This document shows positions 39,311 through 48,066 of a stretch of 64,000 bases of DNA, piece by piece. Below the pieces are notes generated by a model. That model saw only the letters and a program-made list of their open reading frames with translations, had not been told where the DNA came from and ran no database searches. Numbering within the stretch: position 1 is the stretch's first letter; every line of letters starts with the position of its first letter. Made by a program: the position numbers and the translations under genes. Source of the DNA: Salinibacterium sp. dk2585 (GTDB lineage: Bacteria; Actinomycetota; Actinomycetes; Actinomycetales; Microbacteriaceae); contig NZ_CP042856.1 of assembly GCF_008001035.1 (NCBI RefSeq), forward strand, positions 1,612,001-1,676,000, in the 5' to 3' direction.

Positions 39311-39927
39311 TCGCCGCCCCCGTGCACTCTCCGCATCTCGTCCACGAGCTGCGGGTCCGCGTACTCGCCCCCACCTTCCAGCCCGTGCATGACCGACTCG
39401 ACGACCTCGGCCGGCTTGTTCTGGCTCAGCTTCGCACGCGCCTCAAAGCGTTCGACGACGAGGCGGAACCCGACCGTGCCCGACATGATGCTGCGCCCGT
39501 ACTCCTCGTTGTCTTCGAGCAGTTTCGGATGCGGCATCGCGTCTTCGAAGCGATGCACGAGGTCGGTGAGCACCTGCCAGTTCTCCTCGTCGCTGAGGAT
39601 TTGGGGCGTCCCATAGAGGTGCGCGGTCACGTGGTTCCAGGTCGGGACGGCGGGTCCGTCGCCATACCAGCCGGGCGAGACGTAGCCGTGCGGCCCCTGG
39701 ATGATGACCATGACCTCGTGCTGGCCAAGCTCGAGCGAGCGATCGTCGGGACGGCCGACATGGCTCACGATGCTGATCTCGTCGCACCCCTCTTCGAGCA
39801 CGACGGGATAGTGGGATGCAACGAGCCCCTTGGCGGTATGGGAAACGATCGTCGCCCACGGATTGTGCCGGATCAGTCGCTTGACCTCATCGGGGTCGGT
39901 GACGATGAAGTCGGGTGTGTGCCGCAT
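39307..39927 (-). CDS. FMN-binding PaiB-like protein
   Basis: A 206-residue flavin-binding split-barrel protein of the PaiB family, originally described in Bacillus as a negative regulator of sporulation and protease genes. The N-terminal part has LIRHNPWATIVSH and ASHYPVVLEE, and the centre has the family motif VIIQGPHGYVSPGWY and PTWNHVTAHLYG. A regulatory role is family lore and not shown here; a pyridoxine-oxidase-like or nitroreductase activity cannot be excluded. Start ATG 39927 without a clear Shine-Dalgarno. It is coupled to the downstream amidohydrolase by a 4-base overlap. Confidence 0.9.
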   Translation of the reverse strand: MRHTPDFIVTDPDEVKRLIRHNPWATIVSHTAKGLVASHYPVVLEEGCDEISIVSHVGRPDDRSLELGQHEVMVIIQGPHGYVSPGWYGDGPAVPTWNHVTAHLYGTPQILSDEENWQVLTDLVHRFEDAMPHPKLLEDNEEYGRSIMSGTVGFRLVVERFEARAKLSQNKPAEVVESVMHGLEGGGEYADPQLVDEMRRVHGGGE

Positions 39928-39948
39928 GGGGAAATCATGGCAGACGCG

Positions 39949-40962
39949 CTACTTCTGACAGCGCGGACACCAGTAGAGCTTGCGCCCAGCGGCCATCTCC
40001 ATCGCGATGTTGGTGCCGCACACCCGGCATGGCTCGCCAGCGCGGTGATAGACCCAGTGGCGGTCATCTCGGCTCGCGAGCGCAGCGCGATAGGCCTCGC
40101 CCTCGAGGCCGTCCATCGTCATCATCTGGCCGGTCTCGACGCCCACGCCGAGCAGGTACACCCAGTCGCGCCAGAGTTCGCGTACGAGCTCCTCCGGCAC
40201 CTGCTTGCCAGGCGTGTGTGGGTCGAGTCGCGCGCGGTACAGCAGTTCCGCCCGGTAGACGTTGCCGATGCCGCTCACGACCTTCTGATCCATGAGCAGG
40301 AGGCCGATCGGCGTCGTGGTGCGGCGAACGGCGGCGACGAAGCGCTCCTCGCCCTCGCCGGGGTCACCCACGAGCGGGTCTGGGCCGAGCTTCGCCATCG
40401 ACGCGGCGACCTCGTCCGGCGTCTGCACCTCGCACGCGGTCGGGCCCCGCAGGTCGGCGACAGCAACGTCCGTGAGGAGGCGCACCCGCACCTGTCCAAC
40501 GGGTTCCGGGGGAAACACCGCGATGTCGTCACCGAGCTTCTCGTTCTCGGCCATGCGGAGGCGCGTGCGGCGCGGGGCGCCGATGCTGCGCAGGCTCGCC
40601 TCGTTCTCACCGCGTGCGCCCGCGGCATCCGGAACCTCGCCTTCGACGTCGTCGATGATCGTGCCGCGCATGTTGGTCTGGCCCATACGGCCGTCGGCGG
40701 ATGCTGTAGTCGCATCAGCGGTGATGTCGCCCGCGAAGTCCCAGGCGCCATAGAGGCCGAGGTGCACGCGCATCCAAAGCCCGTGGTCGAACTCGAGGAA
40801 CATCTGCTTGCCGACCGCGACCGCGTCGACCATGCGGTGCCCGTCGAGCTGGGCCGCCCCAGACGCGAAGCGCCCCTGCGGGGACGACACAGCGACCACG
40901 TGGCCGACAAAGTGCAGGGAGAACTGCCGCGCGATGCGGTGGACGGAGTGACCCTCGGGCAT
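39949..40962 (-). CDS. Fpg/Nei family DNA glycosylase (AP lyase)
   Basis: A base-excision repair enzyme of 337 residues that removes oxidised bases and cleaves the abasic strand. The N-terminus after Met removal gives Pro2-Glu3 (MPEGHSVHR), the catalytic pair. The MPEGHSVHR pattern and length fit the Nei2 branch of actinobacteria more than MutM. The helix-two-turn-helix region contains VSGIGNVYRAELL, and the C-terminal zinc finger has Cys312, Cys315, Cys332 and Cys335. It follows rpiB by 15 bases on the same strand and probably shares its transcript. Confidence 0.92.
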   Translation of the reverse strand: MPEGHSVHRIARQFSLHFVGHVVAVSSPQGRFASGAAQLDGHRMVDAVAVGKQMFLEFDHGLWMRVHLGLYGAWDFAGDITADATTASADGRMGQTNMRGTIIDDVEGEVPDAAGARGENEASLRSIGAPRRTRLRMAENEKLGDDIAVFPPEPVGQVRVRLLTDVAVADLRGPTACEVQTPDEVAASMAKLGPDPLVGDPGEGEERFVAAVRRTTTPIGLLLMDQKVVSGIGNVYRAELLYRARLDPHTPGKQVPEELVRELWRDWVYLLGVGVETGQMMTMDGLEGEAYRAALASRDDRHWVYHRAGEPCRVCGTNIAMEMAAGRKLYWCPRCQK

Positions 40963-40977
40963 GGGAGGAGCCGGGCC

Positions 40978-41463
40978 TCAGACGATCTCGTGGCCCGCGA
41001 TGTGGCCTGTCGTCTCGTACTCACCGAGCTGCGCGATGCGACGGGCGTGCCGCTCCTCGCCGGGGAACGGTGTCGCGATGAAGGTGTCGATGAACGTGAC
41101 GGCATCCTCGACGGGGTGCTGGCGCGCGCCGATCGAAATCACGTTGGCGTTGTTGTGCTCGCGGGCGAGTTCGGCCGTCGCAGTGCTCCACACGAGTGCG
41201 GCACGGATGCCCGTGACCTTGTTGGCCGCGATCTGCTCACCGTTTCCCGAGCCACCGAAGACGACGCCGAGCGCCTCGACACCCGCCTCCTGGTCGCGCG
41301 CGACCGCCCGGGCCGCGTTGATGCAGAACGAGGGGTAGTCGTCAAGGGGGTCGTAGTCGCTCGGACCGTGGTCGATGACCTCGTGCCCCTGCTCGGCGAG
41401 GTGCTGCTGCAGGTGGCGGCTGAAATCGAGGCCGGCATGATCGGTGGCGATGTGGATGCGCAT
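40978..41463 (-). CDS. rpiB: Ribose-5-phosphate isomerase B
   Basis: Interconverts ribose 5-phosphate and ribulose 5-phosphate in the pentose phosphate pathway. The product is 161 residues. The N-terminus MRIHIATDHAG and the FGGSGNGEQIAANKV loop are diagnostic. As in Mycobacterium tuberculosis RpiB, the catalytic base position carries Glu (in GNGEQ) and not the Cys of E. coli RpiB. Start ATG 41463. It lies between the DsbA-like gene (35 bases upstream) and the DNA glycosylase gene (15 bases downstream). Confidence 0.95.
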   Translation of the reverse strand: MRIHIATDHAGLDFSRHLQQHLAEQGHEVIDHGPSDYDPLDDYPSFCINAARAVARDQEAGVEALGVVFGGSGNGEQIAANKVTGIRAALVWSTATAELAREHNNANVISIGARQHPVEDAVTFIDTFIATPFPGEERHARRIAQLGEYETTGHIAGHEIV

Positions 41464-41498
41464 CCGTCCAGTTTAGGAGCGGTGCGCACCCCCAGAGG

Positions 41499-42125
41499 TC
41501 AGTCGAACTGGGGGCCCCGAGTGCGTGAGCGCTTGAGTTCGAAGAAGCCGTCGTAGGCGGCGACGGCCACGACGCCATCCCACAGCTTCGCGGCTTCCTC
41601 GCCCTTGGGGGCGGGCGAGATGACGGGGCCGAAGAAGGCGGTGCCCTCGACCGCGATGACAGGCGTGCCGACATCCTGGCCCACGCGACCGATGCCCTCG
41701 GCGTGACTCGCCCGCAGCTGCGGCTCATATTCCTCGGTGTCGGCGTAGGCGATGAGGCCGGCGTCGAGGCCCACTTCGGCAAGCGCCTCCCGCATGACGG
41801 TGTCGGCGTCGGTCGACCCGCCCGGGTGGATGCGCGTTCCCAGCGCATCGTAGAGCGGCTTGACCGCCTGCTCTCCCTCCATTTCGGTGACGGCCGCGAC
41901 GAGGCGGGCGTAGCGCAGTGCGCGAGGGAGGAACTCGCGGTAATGGTCCGACAGGTCGTCACGGTCCTCGTTGAGCACGGCGAGGCTCATGATGTGCCAG
42001 TGCACATCGAGGTCCCGGAGCGCTGCAACCTCATCGATCCAGCGGCTCGTCATCCAGGCCCACGGGCAGGAGGGGTCGAACCAGAAGTCGACTCGGGTGG
42101 GCGTGGCGGCGGTCATGTCAGTCAT
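41499..42125 (-). CDS. DsbA-fold protein of the Rv2466c (mycothiol-dependent reductase) family with a single-cysteine CPWA site
   Basis: A 208-residue cytosolic thioredoxin-fold protein without signal peptide. It matches Rv2466c of M. tuberculosis along its length (VDFWFDPSCPW ... FHVMSLA-like HWHIMSLAVLNEDRDDL ... C-terminal FFELKRSRTRGPQFD). Rv2466c uses mycothiol and has a CPWC site; here the site is Cys20-Pro-Trp-Ala23, so the second cysteine is missing and a monothiol, mycothiol-linked mechanism is implied. The start is ATG 42125 or ATG 42116. Leftward, upstream of rpiB. Confidence 0.85.
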   Translation of the reverse strand: MTDMTAATPTRVDFWFDPSCPWAWMTSRWIDEVAALRDLDVHWHIMSLAVLNEDRDDLSDHYREFLPRALRYARLVAAVTEMEGEQAVKPLYDALGTRIHPGGSTDADTVMREALAEVGLDAGLIAYADTEEYEPQLRASHAEGIGRVGQDVGTPVIAVEGTAFFGPVISPAPKGEEAAKLWDGVVAVAAYDGFFELKRSRTRGPQFD

Positions 42126-42223
42126 AGCTCCACGGTAGCCGTGCTTGCGCGCTTGGCTCTGGTAATCGCCGAACAAGGAGCGCACACTGAAGGGACACAA
42201 GCGTCTCAACGTGGAGGTGTCTG

Positions 42224-42946
42224 ATGACTATCGGAGGACAGCGCGACCGGTTCTCGTGGGAGGCCCCGGGCGGCATGCCCGTGTTGTCGAGGGGACGCCA
42301 CCGGCGTCCTCGGCAGGGCGCCTGCTTCATGGAATTCGCCTCCTATCTCGCGGGTGAGGCGTGGAGTGACCATCCGCAGTGCACGCATCCATTCCTCGCA
42401 TTCCTCGCCCGCGGGGTCAACGACTTCACGAGCGATGAGGGCCGCCAGCGCCTCGCGACCCATATCCCGAGCGTGGTCGGCCTGACGGGTGACTCACCGA
42501 TCATCGAGCCCCTCGTGGCCCTCCGCGCCGCGGTCACCCCTATCGGGGTCGCCGCCGAGTCCGCCCAGCGCAGTCTCGCCGCGGGTGTGCTCGCGTGTGA
42601 GTCGGCCCTCGACGAACTCGCGTGCCCGACGCCGGACACCGCAGCGGAGCTCCTCGCGGAGGCACATTCGAGCGCACCGCTCGCCATGGCCTGGGCGAAA
42701 GACTTCGCTGCGAGCATTCCGCCGTCGCGGCGCCCTGTCTCGTTCTCGCGTCGGGGTCGGGCCATCGTGAGCACCGCGGTGCTTGCAGCCGCCGATGCCC
42801 TCGTCGACGACTCTGACGCACTGCTCCACGCGATACTCGTGGGTGCGATCGCGGACACGCGGGGCCTACTGACCAAGGCGCCGCAGCCGACGGAGGCCGC
42901 GCAGGCGGTGCCGACGAGAGATGGCATGACAACGAGCATCCACTGA
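42224..42946 (+). CDS. Conserved actinobacterial protein of unknown function
   Basis: A 240-residue protein, probably cytosolic and mostly helical. I recall close relatives in other actinobacteria, annotated only as hypothetical. The most striking part is residues 17-60, which contains GGMPVLSRGRHRRP and then QGACFMEFASYLAGE and SDHPQCTHPFLAF: Cys34, Glu37, His50, Cys53 and His55 form a possible metal-binding or catalytic cluster. The second half is Ala-rich and variable. GGAGG lies six bases before the ATG at 42224. It stands alone between the divergent DsbA-like gene and pepN. Confidence 0.75.
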   Translation: MTIGGQRDRFSWEAPGGMPVLSRGRHRRPRQGACFMEFASYLAGEAWSDHPQCTHPFLAFLARGVNDFTSDEGRQRLATHIPSVVGLTGDSPIIEPLVALRAAVTPIGVAAESAQRSLAAGVLACESALDELACPTPDTAAELLAEAHSSAPLAMAWAKDFAASIPPSRRPVSFSRRGRAIVSTAVLAAADALVDDSDALLHAILVGAIADTRGLLTKAPQPTEAAQAVPTRDGMTTSIH

Positions 42947-43037
42947 CCGTCTCGCGATTAGGCTTGCTGACGACGGCTGCCGCACCGAACGTGCGCAGCG
43001 TCGCACGACAACCGACTCACAATGGAGGAGCATTCGC

Positions 43038-45578
43038 ATGCCCGGAGACAATCTCACCCGCCTCGAGGCACAGGAACGCAGTGCCCTCCTCTCAGTAGAG
43101 CGCTACGACGTGGCACTCGACCTGACGACGGGTGACGAGACCTTCCGCAGCACGACGACGATCGCCTTCACGGCCGAGGCGGGAACGTCAACCTTCATCG
43201 ACGCGATCACGCGCACCGTGCACTCGATCACGCTCAACGGTGAGCAGGTCAATGTGTCTGCCGCCGACGGCATGCGCATCCAGCTCGAAGCGCTCACGGA
43301 GCGGAACGAACTCACGATCGTCGCCGACATGGAGTACACCAACACAGGTGAGGGCCTGCACCGCTTCGTCGACCCCGTCGACGGCGAGGTCTACCTCTAC
43401 TCGCAGTTCGAAGTGCCCGACAGCCGCCGGGTGTTCCCCGTCTTCGAGCAGCCCGACCTCAAGGCGGAGTTCTCATTCACCGTGACGGCACCCGCCCGCT
43501 GGCAGGTCGTCTCCAACTCCCCCACCCCCGAACCCGAGATCGACGGGGAGGTCGGCACCTGGCGTTTCGCGCCGACGCCCCGCATCTCCTCCTACATCAC
43601 GGCGATCGTCGCGGGACCGTACGACGTCGTGCGCACCGAGCTCACGAGCCGCGACGGCCGCACGATCCCCCTCGGCGTCTTCTGCCGCAAGTCGCTCAGC
43701 GAATACCTCGATGCCGACTACATCTTCGACATCACCCGCAAGGGCTTCGAGTACTACGAGGAACAGTTCGACTACGCCTACCCCTTCGAGAAGTACGACC
43801 AGCTCTTCGTGCCCGAGTTCAACGCGGGCGCCATGGAGAACGCGGGCTGCGTCACCTTCACCGAGACCTACGTCTTCCGCAGCAAGGTGACGGATGCCAT
43901 CAAGGAGCGTCGCGTCGTCACGATCCTTCACGAGCTGGCCCACATGTGGTTCGGCGACCTCGTGACCATGAAGTGGTGGAACGACCTGTGGCTCAACGAG
44001 TCCTTCGCGGAGTGGGCTTCGACCATCTCGACCGCTGAGGCGACCGAGTGGACCGAGGCGTGGACGACCTTCCAGGCGATGGAGAAGAGCTGGGCCTACC
44101 GCCAGGACCAGCTGCCCTCGACGCACCCCGTCGTCGCGACGATCAACGACCTCGAGGACGTGCAGGTCAACTTCGACGGCATCACCTACGCCAAGGGCGG
44201 CTCGGTGCTCAAGCAGCTCGTGGCCTGGGTCGGCCGCGAGGCGTTCTTCTCGGGCGTCGCGGCGTACTTCAAGAAGCACGCCTGGGGCAACACGCAACTC
44301 GTTGACCTCCTCACCGAGCTCGAGGCCACGAGCGGCCGCGACCTGTCGACGTGGTCAAAGCTGTGGCTCGAGACGGCGGGCGTCAACACGCTGCGGCCCG
44401 AGATCGAGACGGATGCCGACGGCCGCATCACCTCCTTCGCGGTCGCGCAGACCGCTCCTGAGGACTACCCGACCATCCGTCCGCACCGCCTCGCGATCGG
44501 CTTCTACGACCACGACGCCGACGGCGCACTCACCCGCTCGCACCGCATCGAGATCGACGTCGACGGGGAGCGAACGGATGTCGCGGAACTCGTCGGCATG
44601 CAGCGTCCCGCACTCGTGCTCATCAATGACGACGACCTCGCCTACGCAAAGATCCGTCTCGACGACGCCTCGCTCGAGACGGCGATCGAGAACCTCAGCC
44701 GCATCTCGGACCCGCTCGCGCGAGCGCTCGTCTGGGGCTCGGCGTGGGACTCCACGCGCGACGGCGAGACGAAGGCGAGCGACTACGTGCGCCTCGTGCT
44801 CGGCAACATCGCGAGCGAGACCGAGTCGACCACGATCCGCACGACCCTGACGCAGCTCATGACGACGGCGCGCATGTACGTCGACCCGGCGACGCGCGAG
44901 GCGACGATCGAGAAGGTCGGCACGGAACTGTGGGCGCTCGCCCAGCGGGCCGAGGCCGGCTCCGATGCCCAGTTCCAGTTCGTGAAGTTCTTCGCGGCGA
45001 TTGCATCGACGCAGGACCACGCCGAAGTGCTGCGCGGCCTCCGCGATGGCGAGATCACGCTCGAGGGCCTCGAGGTCGACACCGACCTGTCGTGGGAGCT
45101 GCTCGAGGGCCTCGTGCTCAATGGCGCCGCCGGCGTGGCTGAGATCGCAGCAGCGCTCGAGAAGGACAACACGGCGAACGGCCAGCAGGCGGCGGCGCGA
45201 GCCCGCGCGACGATCCCGACGGCCGAGGCCAAGCTCGCCGCGTTCTCGTCGATCGTGGACTCCGACACGGTGCCCAACATGATCGTGCGGCACACCGGCA
45301 TGGGCGTGCAGCATGTCAATGACCCCTCCTCGCTCGAGCCGCTCGTCGAACGCTACTTCTCCTCCCTCCTGACGCTGTGGGAGTCTCGCAGCTACGGCAT
45401 CGCATCCGCCCTCATCGTGGGCCTCTACCCGGCACCCCTCGCCTCGCAGGAGCTGGTGGATGCCACGCGCCAGTGGCTCGACGCGAACCAGGAGATCCCG
45501 GCCCTCCGCCGCCTCGTGGTCGAGAACCTCGATGGCGTGGAGCGTGCACTGCGCGTGCAGGAGCGCGACGCCCGTTAA
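43038..45578 (+). CDS. pepN: Aminopeptidase N (M1 metallopeptidase)
   Basis: A zinc aminopeptidase of 846 residues, cytosolic, finishing peptide degradation after Clp and other proteases. GAMEN is at residues 264-268, and the zinc site is HELAHMWFGD (His298, Glu299, His302) with the downstream glutamate in NESFAEW. The C-terminal ERAP1-like helical domain is complete. GGAGGAG precedes the ATG at 43038. A terminator follows the gene. The length and order of domains match actinobacterial PepN. Confidence 0.96.
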   Translation: MPGDNLTRLEAQERSALLSVERYDVALDLTTGDETFRSTTTIAFTAEAGTSTFIDAITRTVHSITLNGEQVNVSAADGMRIQLEALTERNELTIVADMEYTNTGEGLHRFVDPVDGEVYLYSQFEVPDSRRVFPVFEQPDLKAEFSFTVTAPARWQVVSNSPTPEPEIDGEVGTWRFAPTPRISSYITAIVAGPYDVVRTELTSRDGRTIPLGVFCRKSLSEYLDADYIFDITRKGFEYYEEQFDYAYPFEKYDQLFVPEFNAGAMENAGCVTFTETYVFRSKVTDAIKERRVVTILHELAHMWFGDLVTMKWWNDLWLNESFAEWASTISTAEATEWTEAWTTFQAMEKSWAYRQDQLPSTHPVVATINDLEDVQVNFDGITYAKGGSVLKQLVAWVGREAFFSGVAAYFKKHAWGNTQLVDLLTELEATSGRDLSTWSKLWLETAGVNTLRPEIETDADGRITSFAVAQTAPEDYPTIRPHRLAIGFYDHDADGALTRSHRIEIDVDGERTDVAELVGMQRPALVLINDDDLAYAKIRLDDASLETAIENLSRISDPLARALVWGSAWDSTRDGETKASDYVRLVLGNIASETESTTIRTTLTQLMTTARMYVDPATREATIEKVGTELWALAQRAEAGSDAQFQFVKFFAAIASTQDHAEVLRGLRDGEITLEGLEVDTDLSWELLEGLVLNGAAGVAEIAAALEKDNTANGQQAAARARATIPTAEAKLAAFSSIVDSDTVPNMIVRHTGMGVQHVNDPSSLEPLVERYFSSLLTLWESRSYGIASALIVGLYPAPLASQELVDATRQWLDANQEIPALRRLVVENLDGVERALRVQERDAR

Positions 45579-45584
45579 GCGCTT

Positions 45585-45618
45585 GTGCCTGCGTGATCCT
45601 CCGGGGTCACGCAGGCAC
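45585..45618 (+). terminator. Terminator after pepN
   Basis: A perfect 12-base-pair stem GTGCCTGCGTGA / TCACGCAGGCAC around a 10-base C/G-rich loop, beginning seven bases after the pepN stop. Only a short T-containing tail (CTTAGACTT) follows, so efficiency is uncertain. Confidence 0.65.
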
Positions 45619-45639
45619 CCCGCTTAGACTTGGCGGCAA

Positions 45640-46665
45640 ATGGACGACACTCCCTCCGCCTTCGACTGGACCGCCTTCTGGGCGGACGCACTGACGTTCA
45701 TCGACACCTGGCAGGTGCCGCTCAAGGTGCTGCTCATCGTCGCCGGGGCCATCGTGGTTCGGTACGTGCTGCTGCGGATCGTCGCACGCGTCGTGGACCG
45801 CGTCGTGCGCGGCGTGAAGAAGCGGCAGAACATCGAGGACACCCAGGCACTGTCCGCATCCCCGCTCGCGGCCGCTCGCGTCGTGCAGCGTACGCGGGCG
45901 CTTGGAACCGTGCTGAATAGCGCCTTGACTGCGGTCCTGGTCGTCCTCGCGCTCATCCTGCTTGTGGGGGTGCTGTTCCCCAACGCCTCCGGTGCCTTCG
46001 CGATCATCAGCGCCGCCGTGGGAGCCGGCCTCGGCTTCGGTGCCCAGAACATCGTCAAGGACGTGCTCAACGGCATCTTCATGGTCGCGGAGGACCAGCT
46101 CGGCGTCGGTGACGTCGTCGATCTCGGACCCGCAACGGGCGTCGTCGAGGTGGTCGGCATCCGGGTCACGCAGGTGCGCGACGTCAACGGAACCCTGTGG
46201 TTCGTGCGCAATGGCGAGATTCTGCGTGTGGGGAACCTCTCGCAGGGTTGGGCGCGCGCGATCATCGACCTCGCGGTGCCCTATGAGGCCGATGTCGAGC
46301 TGGTGCAGGAACGGATGCTCGCGACCGCCGTCGACATGCACCAGAACTCCAAGTGGCGCAGTCGCATCCTCGAGAAGCCGGAGATCTGGGGCATCGAGTC
46401 GATCTCCTCCGAGGCGGTCGTTGTGCGCCTCGTCGTCAAGACGAGGTCATCGAGCAAGGATGATGTCGCCCGCGAGCTTCGCGCCCGGCTGAAGGCGACG
46501 CTCGACGAGATGGGCGTGCGCCTTCCCGCGCTCAACAGTGTCGTCTTGCAGGGCTACGACGGCGCCACGAATGTCACGGGAGCGCGACCGCCGAAGACGA
46601 GCCCTCTCGCGATCACGGAGCCCGCCGCCCCCAAGCCTGCACGAACCCGCAAGGAGTCACGATGA
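45640..46665 (+). CDS. Small-conductance mechanosensitive channel (MscS family)
   Basis: A 341-residue membrane protein with an N-terminal helix (about residues 22-46), two further helices (about 88-135) and the pore-lining glycine/alanine pattern AAVGAGLGFGAQNIVKDVLNG. The cytoplasmic MscS beta domain follows with GDVVDLGPATGVVEVVGIRV, and the C-terminus is a basic tail. It releases solutes on hypo-osmotic shock. ATG 45640; no strong Shine-Dalgarno. It overlaps the haemoglobin gene by 4 bases (ATGA), so the two are coupled. Confidence 0.92.
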   Translation: MDDTPSAFDWTAFWADALTFIDTWQVPLKVLLIVAGAIVVRYVLLRIVARVVDRVVRGVKKRQNIEDTQALSASPLAAARVVQRTRALGTVLNSALTAVLVVLALILLVGVLFPNASGAFAIISAAVGAGLGFGAQNIVKDVLNGIFMVAEDQLGVGDVVDLGPATGVVEVVGIRVTQVRDVNGTLWFVRNGEILRVGNLSQGWARAIIDLAVPYEADVELVQERMLATAVDMHQNSKWRSRILEKPEIWGIESISSEAVVVRLVVKTRSSSKDDVARELRARLKATLDEMGVRLPALNSVVLQGYDGATNVTGARPPKTSPLAITEPAAPKPARTRKESR

Positions 46666-47132
46666 GCCAGTCCCACCCGGCAGACGTTCCCGCCGGCCCC
46701 GAGGGCGTGCGAAGCCCCGTGACGCTCCGTTCGACCGAGAACGGCCCGGCTGCCGGCGGAAGCTTCTTCGAGCAGGTCGGCGGTCACGACACCTTCGATC
46801 GCCTCGTGCGTGCGTTCTACGACGGCGTGCAGCAGGACCCAGTGCTGTGGCCCATGTATCCGGCGCACGACCTCGAGGGGGCCGTGCAGCGCCTCACGAT
46901 GTTCCTCGAGCAGTACTGGGGCGGGCCAGGCACCTACAGTGAGCAGCGCGGCCACCCGCGACTCCGGATGCGTCACGCCGCCTACAAGGTCGGCCCGAAA
47001 GCGCGCGATGCCTGGCTCGCGAACATGCGCCGAGCACTCGACACGCTCGAACTCAGCCCGCTCGACGACGCGACCCTGTGGTCGTACCTGGATCGCGCTG
47101 CGCACAGCCTGCTGAACACCTTCGAGGACTAG
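46662..47132 (+). CDS. glbO: Truncated haemoglobin, group II
   Basis: A 156-residue haem protein of the TrHbII group, cytosolic. The proximal histidine is His105 (RMRHAAYKVG), the B10 tyrosine is Tyr53, a CD-region tyrosine is Tyr66, and the G8 tryptophan is Trp118, all marks of group II. The first 30 residues are an extra flexible segment. Group II globins handle oxygen and reactive nitrogen or peroxide. It is translationally coupled to mscS (AAGGAG before an ATGA overlap), and its stop interlocks with that of the convergent QorB-like gene in the sequence CTAG. Confidence 0.9.
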   Translation: MSQSHPADVPAGPEGVRSPVTLRSTENGPAAGGSFFEQVGGHDTFDRLVRAFYDGVQQDPVLWPMYPAHDLEGAVQRLTMFLEQYWGGPGTYSEQRGHPRLRMRHAAYKVGPKARDAWLANMRRALDTLELSPLDDATLWSYLDRAAHSLLNTFED

Positions 47133-48025
47133 TCCCGCACCTCGCCCTGCTGCGCCGCCACCGACTCGGCGTAGGAGGCTGCGAGTCCCTCGGCGAGCGG
47201 GGTCGTGGGCCGCCCGATGAGGGAACTGAGGGTGTCCGTCGCATCCGCCAGCGCACCCTCACGCGTGTTCGTATCGAGGGTGACGATGAATCCGGCCGTG
47301 CCGATGTCGAGCCCCGCCTTGGTGAGGATCTTGCGGTGTTCCCTGGGTGACACACGTTTGTATGTCACCTCCCTCTCGACGATCGAGGAGATGACCCGGG
47401 CGAGCTCCTCGTAGCCCCACGCGACATCCCCCGAGAACTCGTAGACCGCGCCTTCGTGCCCCTCGCCCGCGAGCACGACGGCTGCCCCCTCCGCGTAGTC
47501 ACGTCGGTCAGCACTCGCGACGCGCCCGTCGCCGAGGCTCGCGATGATCAGCCCCGTGTACTTGGCCTGCTGGGCGACCTGCACGTAGCTCTCGGTGTAC
47601 CAGTTATTGCGCAGGATCGCGAAGGGAATGCCCGAACTGCGCACCAACTCCTCCGTCGCCTTGTGCTCGGGCGCGAGCGCGAGGCTCGTCGTGTCGGCGT
47701 GCGGCGCGCTCGTATAGGCGATGAACTGCACCCCTGCCCGCTTGGCTGCCTGCACGACGTTGCTGTGCTGGGCGACCCGGCGACCCACCTCGCTGCCCGA
47801 GATGAGGAGCAGGCGGTCGACGCCCTCAAGCGCCGTGTCGAGTGTCGCCGGGCGCGAATAGTCGGCGGGGCGGACAACGACCCCCTGCTCGGCGAAGTCG
47901 GCGACCTTCGAGACATCCCGGCCGATCGCGACGATGTCACTCGGGGCCGCACCCCTCTCGATGAGGCTGGCGAGGACGAGTCGGCCGAGGTGACCGGTGG
48001 CACCGGCGACGGCAAGGGTGGTCAT
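47129..48025 (-). CDS. NAD(P)H:quinone oxidoreductase-like SDR protein (QorB/NmrA type)
   Basis: An atypical short-chain dehydrogenase of 298 residues. The dinucleotide loop is GATGHLG at residues 8-14, and the pattern SGIPFAILRNNWYTESY is shared by QorB (YtfG) and NmrA-like proteins. It probably reduces quinones with NADPH or acts as a redox sensor. AAAGG precedes ATG 48025. It ends the leftward run beginning at the bkd E1alpha gene, 41 bases after the CitE-like gene. Confidence 0.87.
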   Translation of the reverse strand: MTTLAVAGATGHLGRLVLASLIERGAAPSDIVAIGRDVSKVADFAEQGVVVRPADYSRPATLDTALEGVDRLLLISGSEVGRRVAQHSNVVQAAKRAGVQFIAYTSAPHADTTSLALAPEHKATEELVRSSGIPFAILRNNWYTESYVQVAQQAKYTGLIIASLGDGRVASADRRDYAEGAAVVLAGEGHEGAVYEFSGDVAWGYEELARVISSIVEREVTYKRVSPREHRKILTKAGLDIGTAGFIVTLDTNTREGALADATDTLSSLIGRPTTPLAEGLAASYAESVAAQQGEVRD

Positions 48026-48066
48026 GCGGTGAGGGGCCTTTCGACGGGGTTGTACGTACGGTGGAG

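Noticed and set aside
39322-41556. A long open frame on the plus strand across PaiB, Fpg/Nei and RpiB
   Set aside because: It is antisense to three well-recognised genes; such frames are common in high-GC DNA and its translation shows no family motifs.
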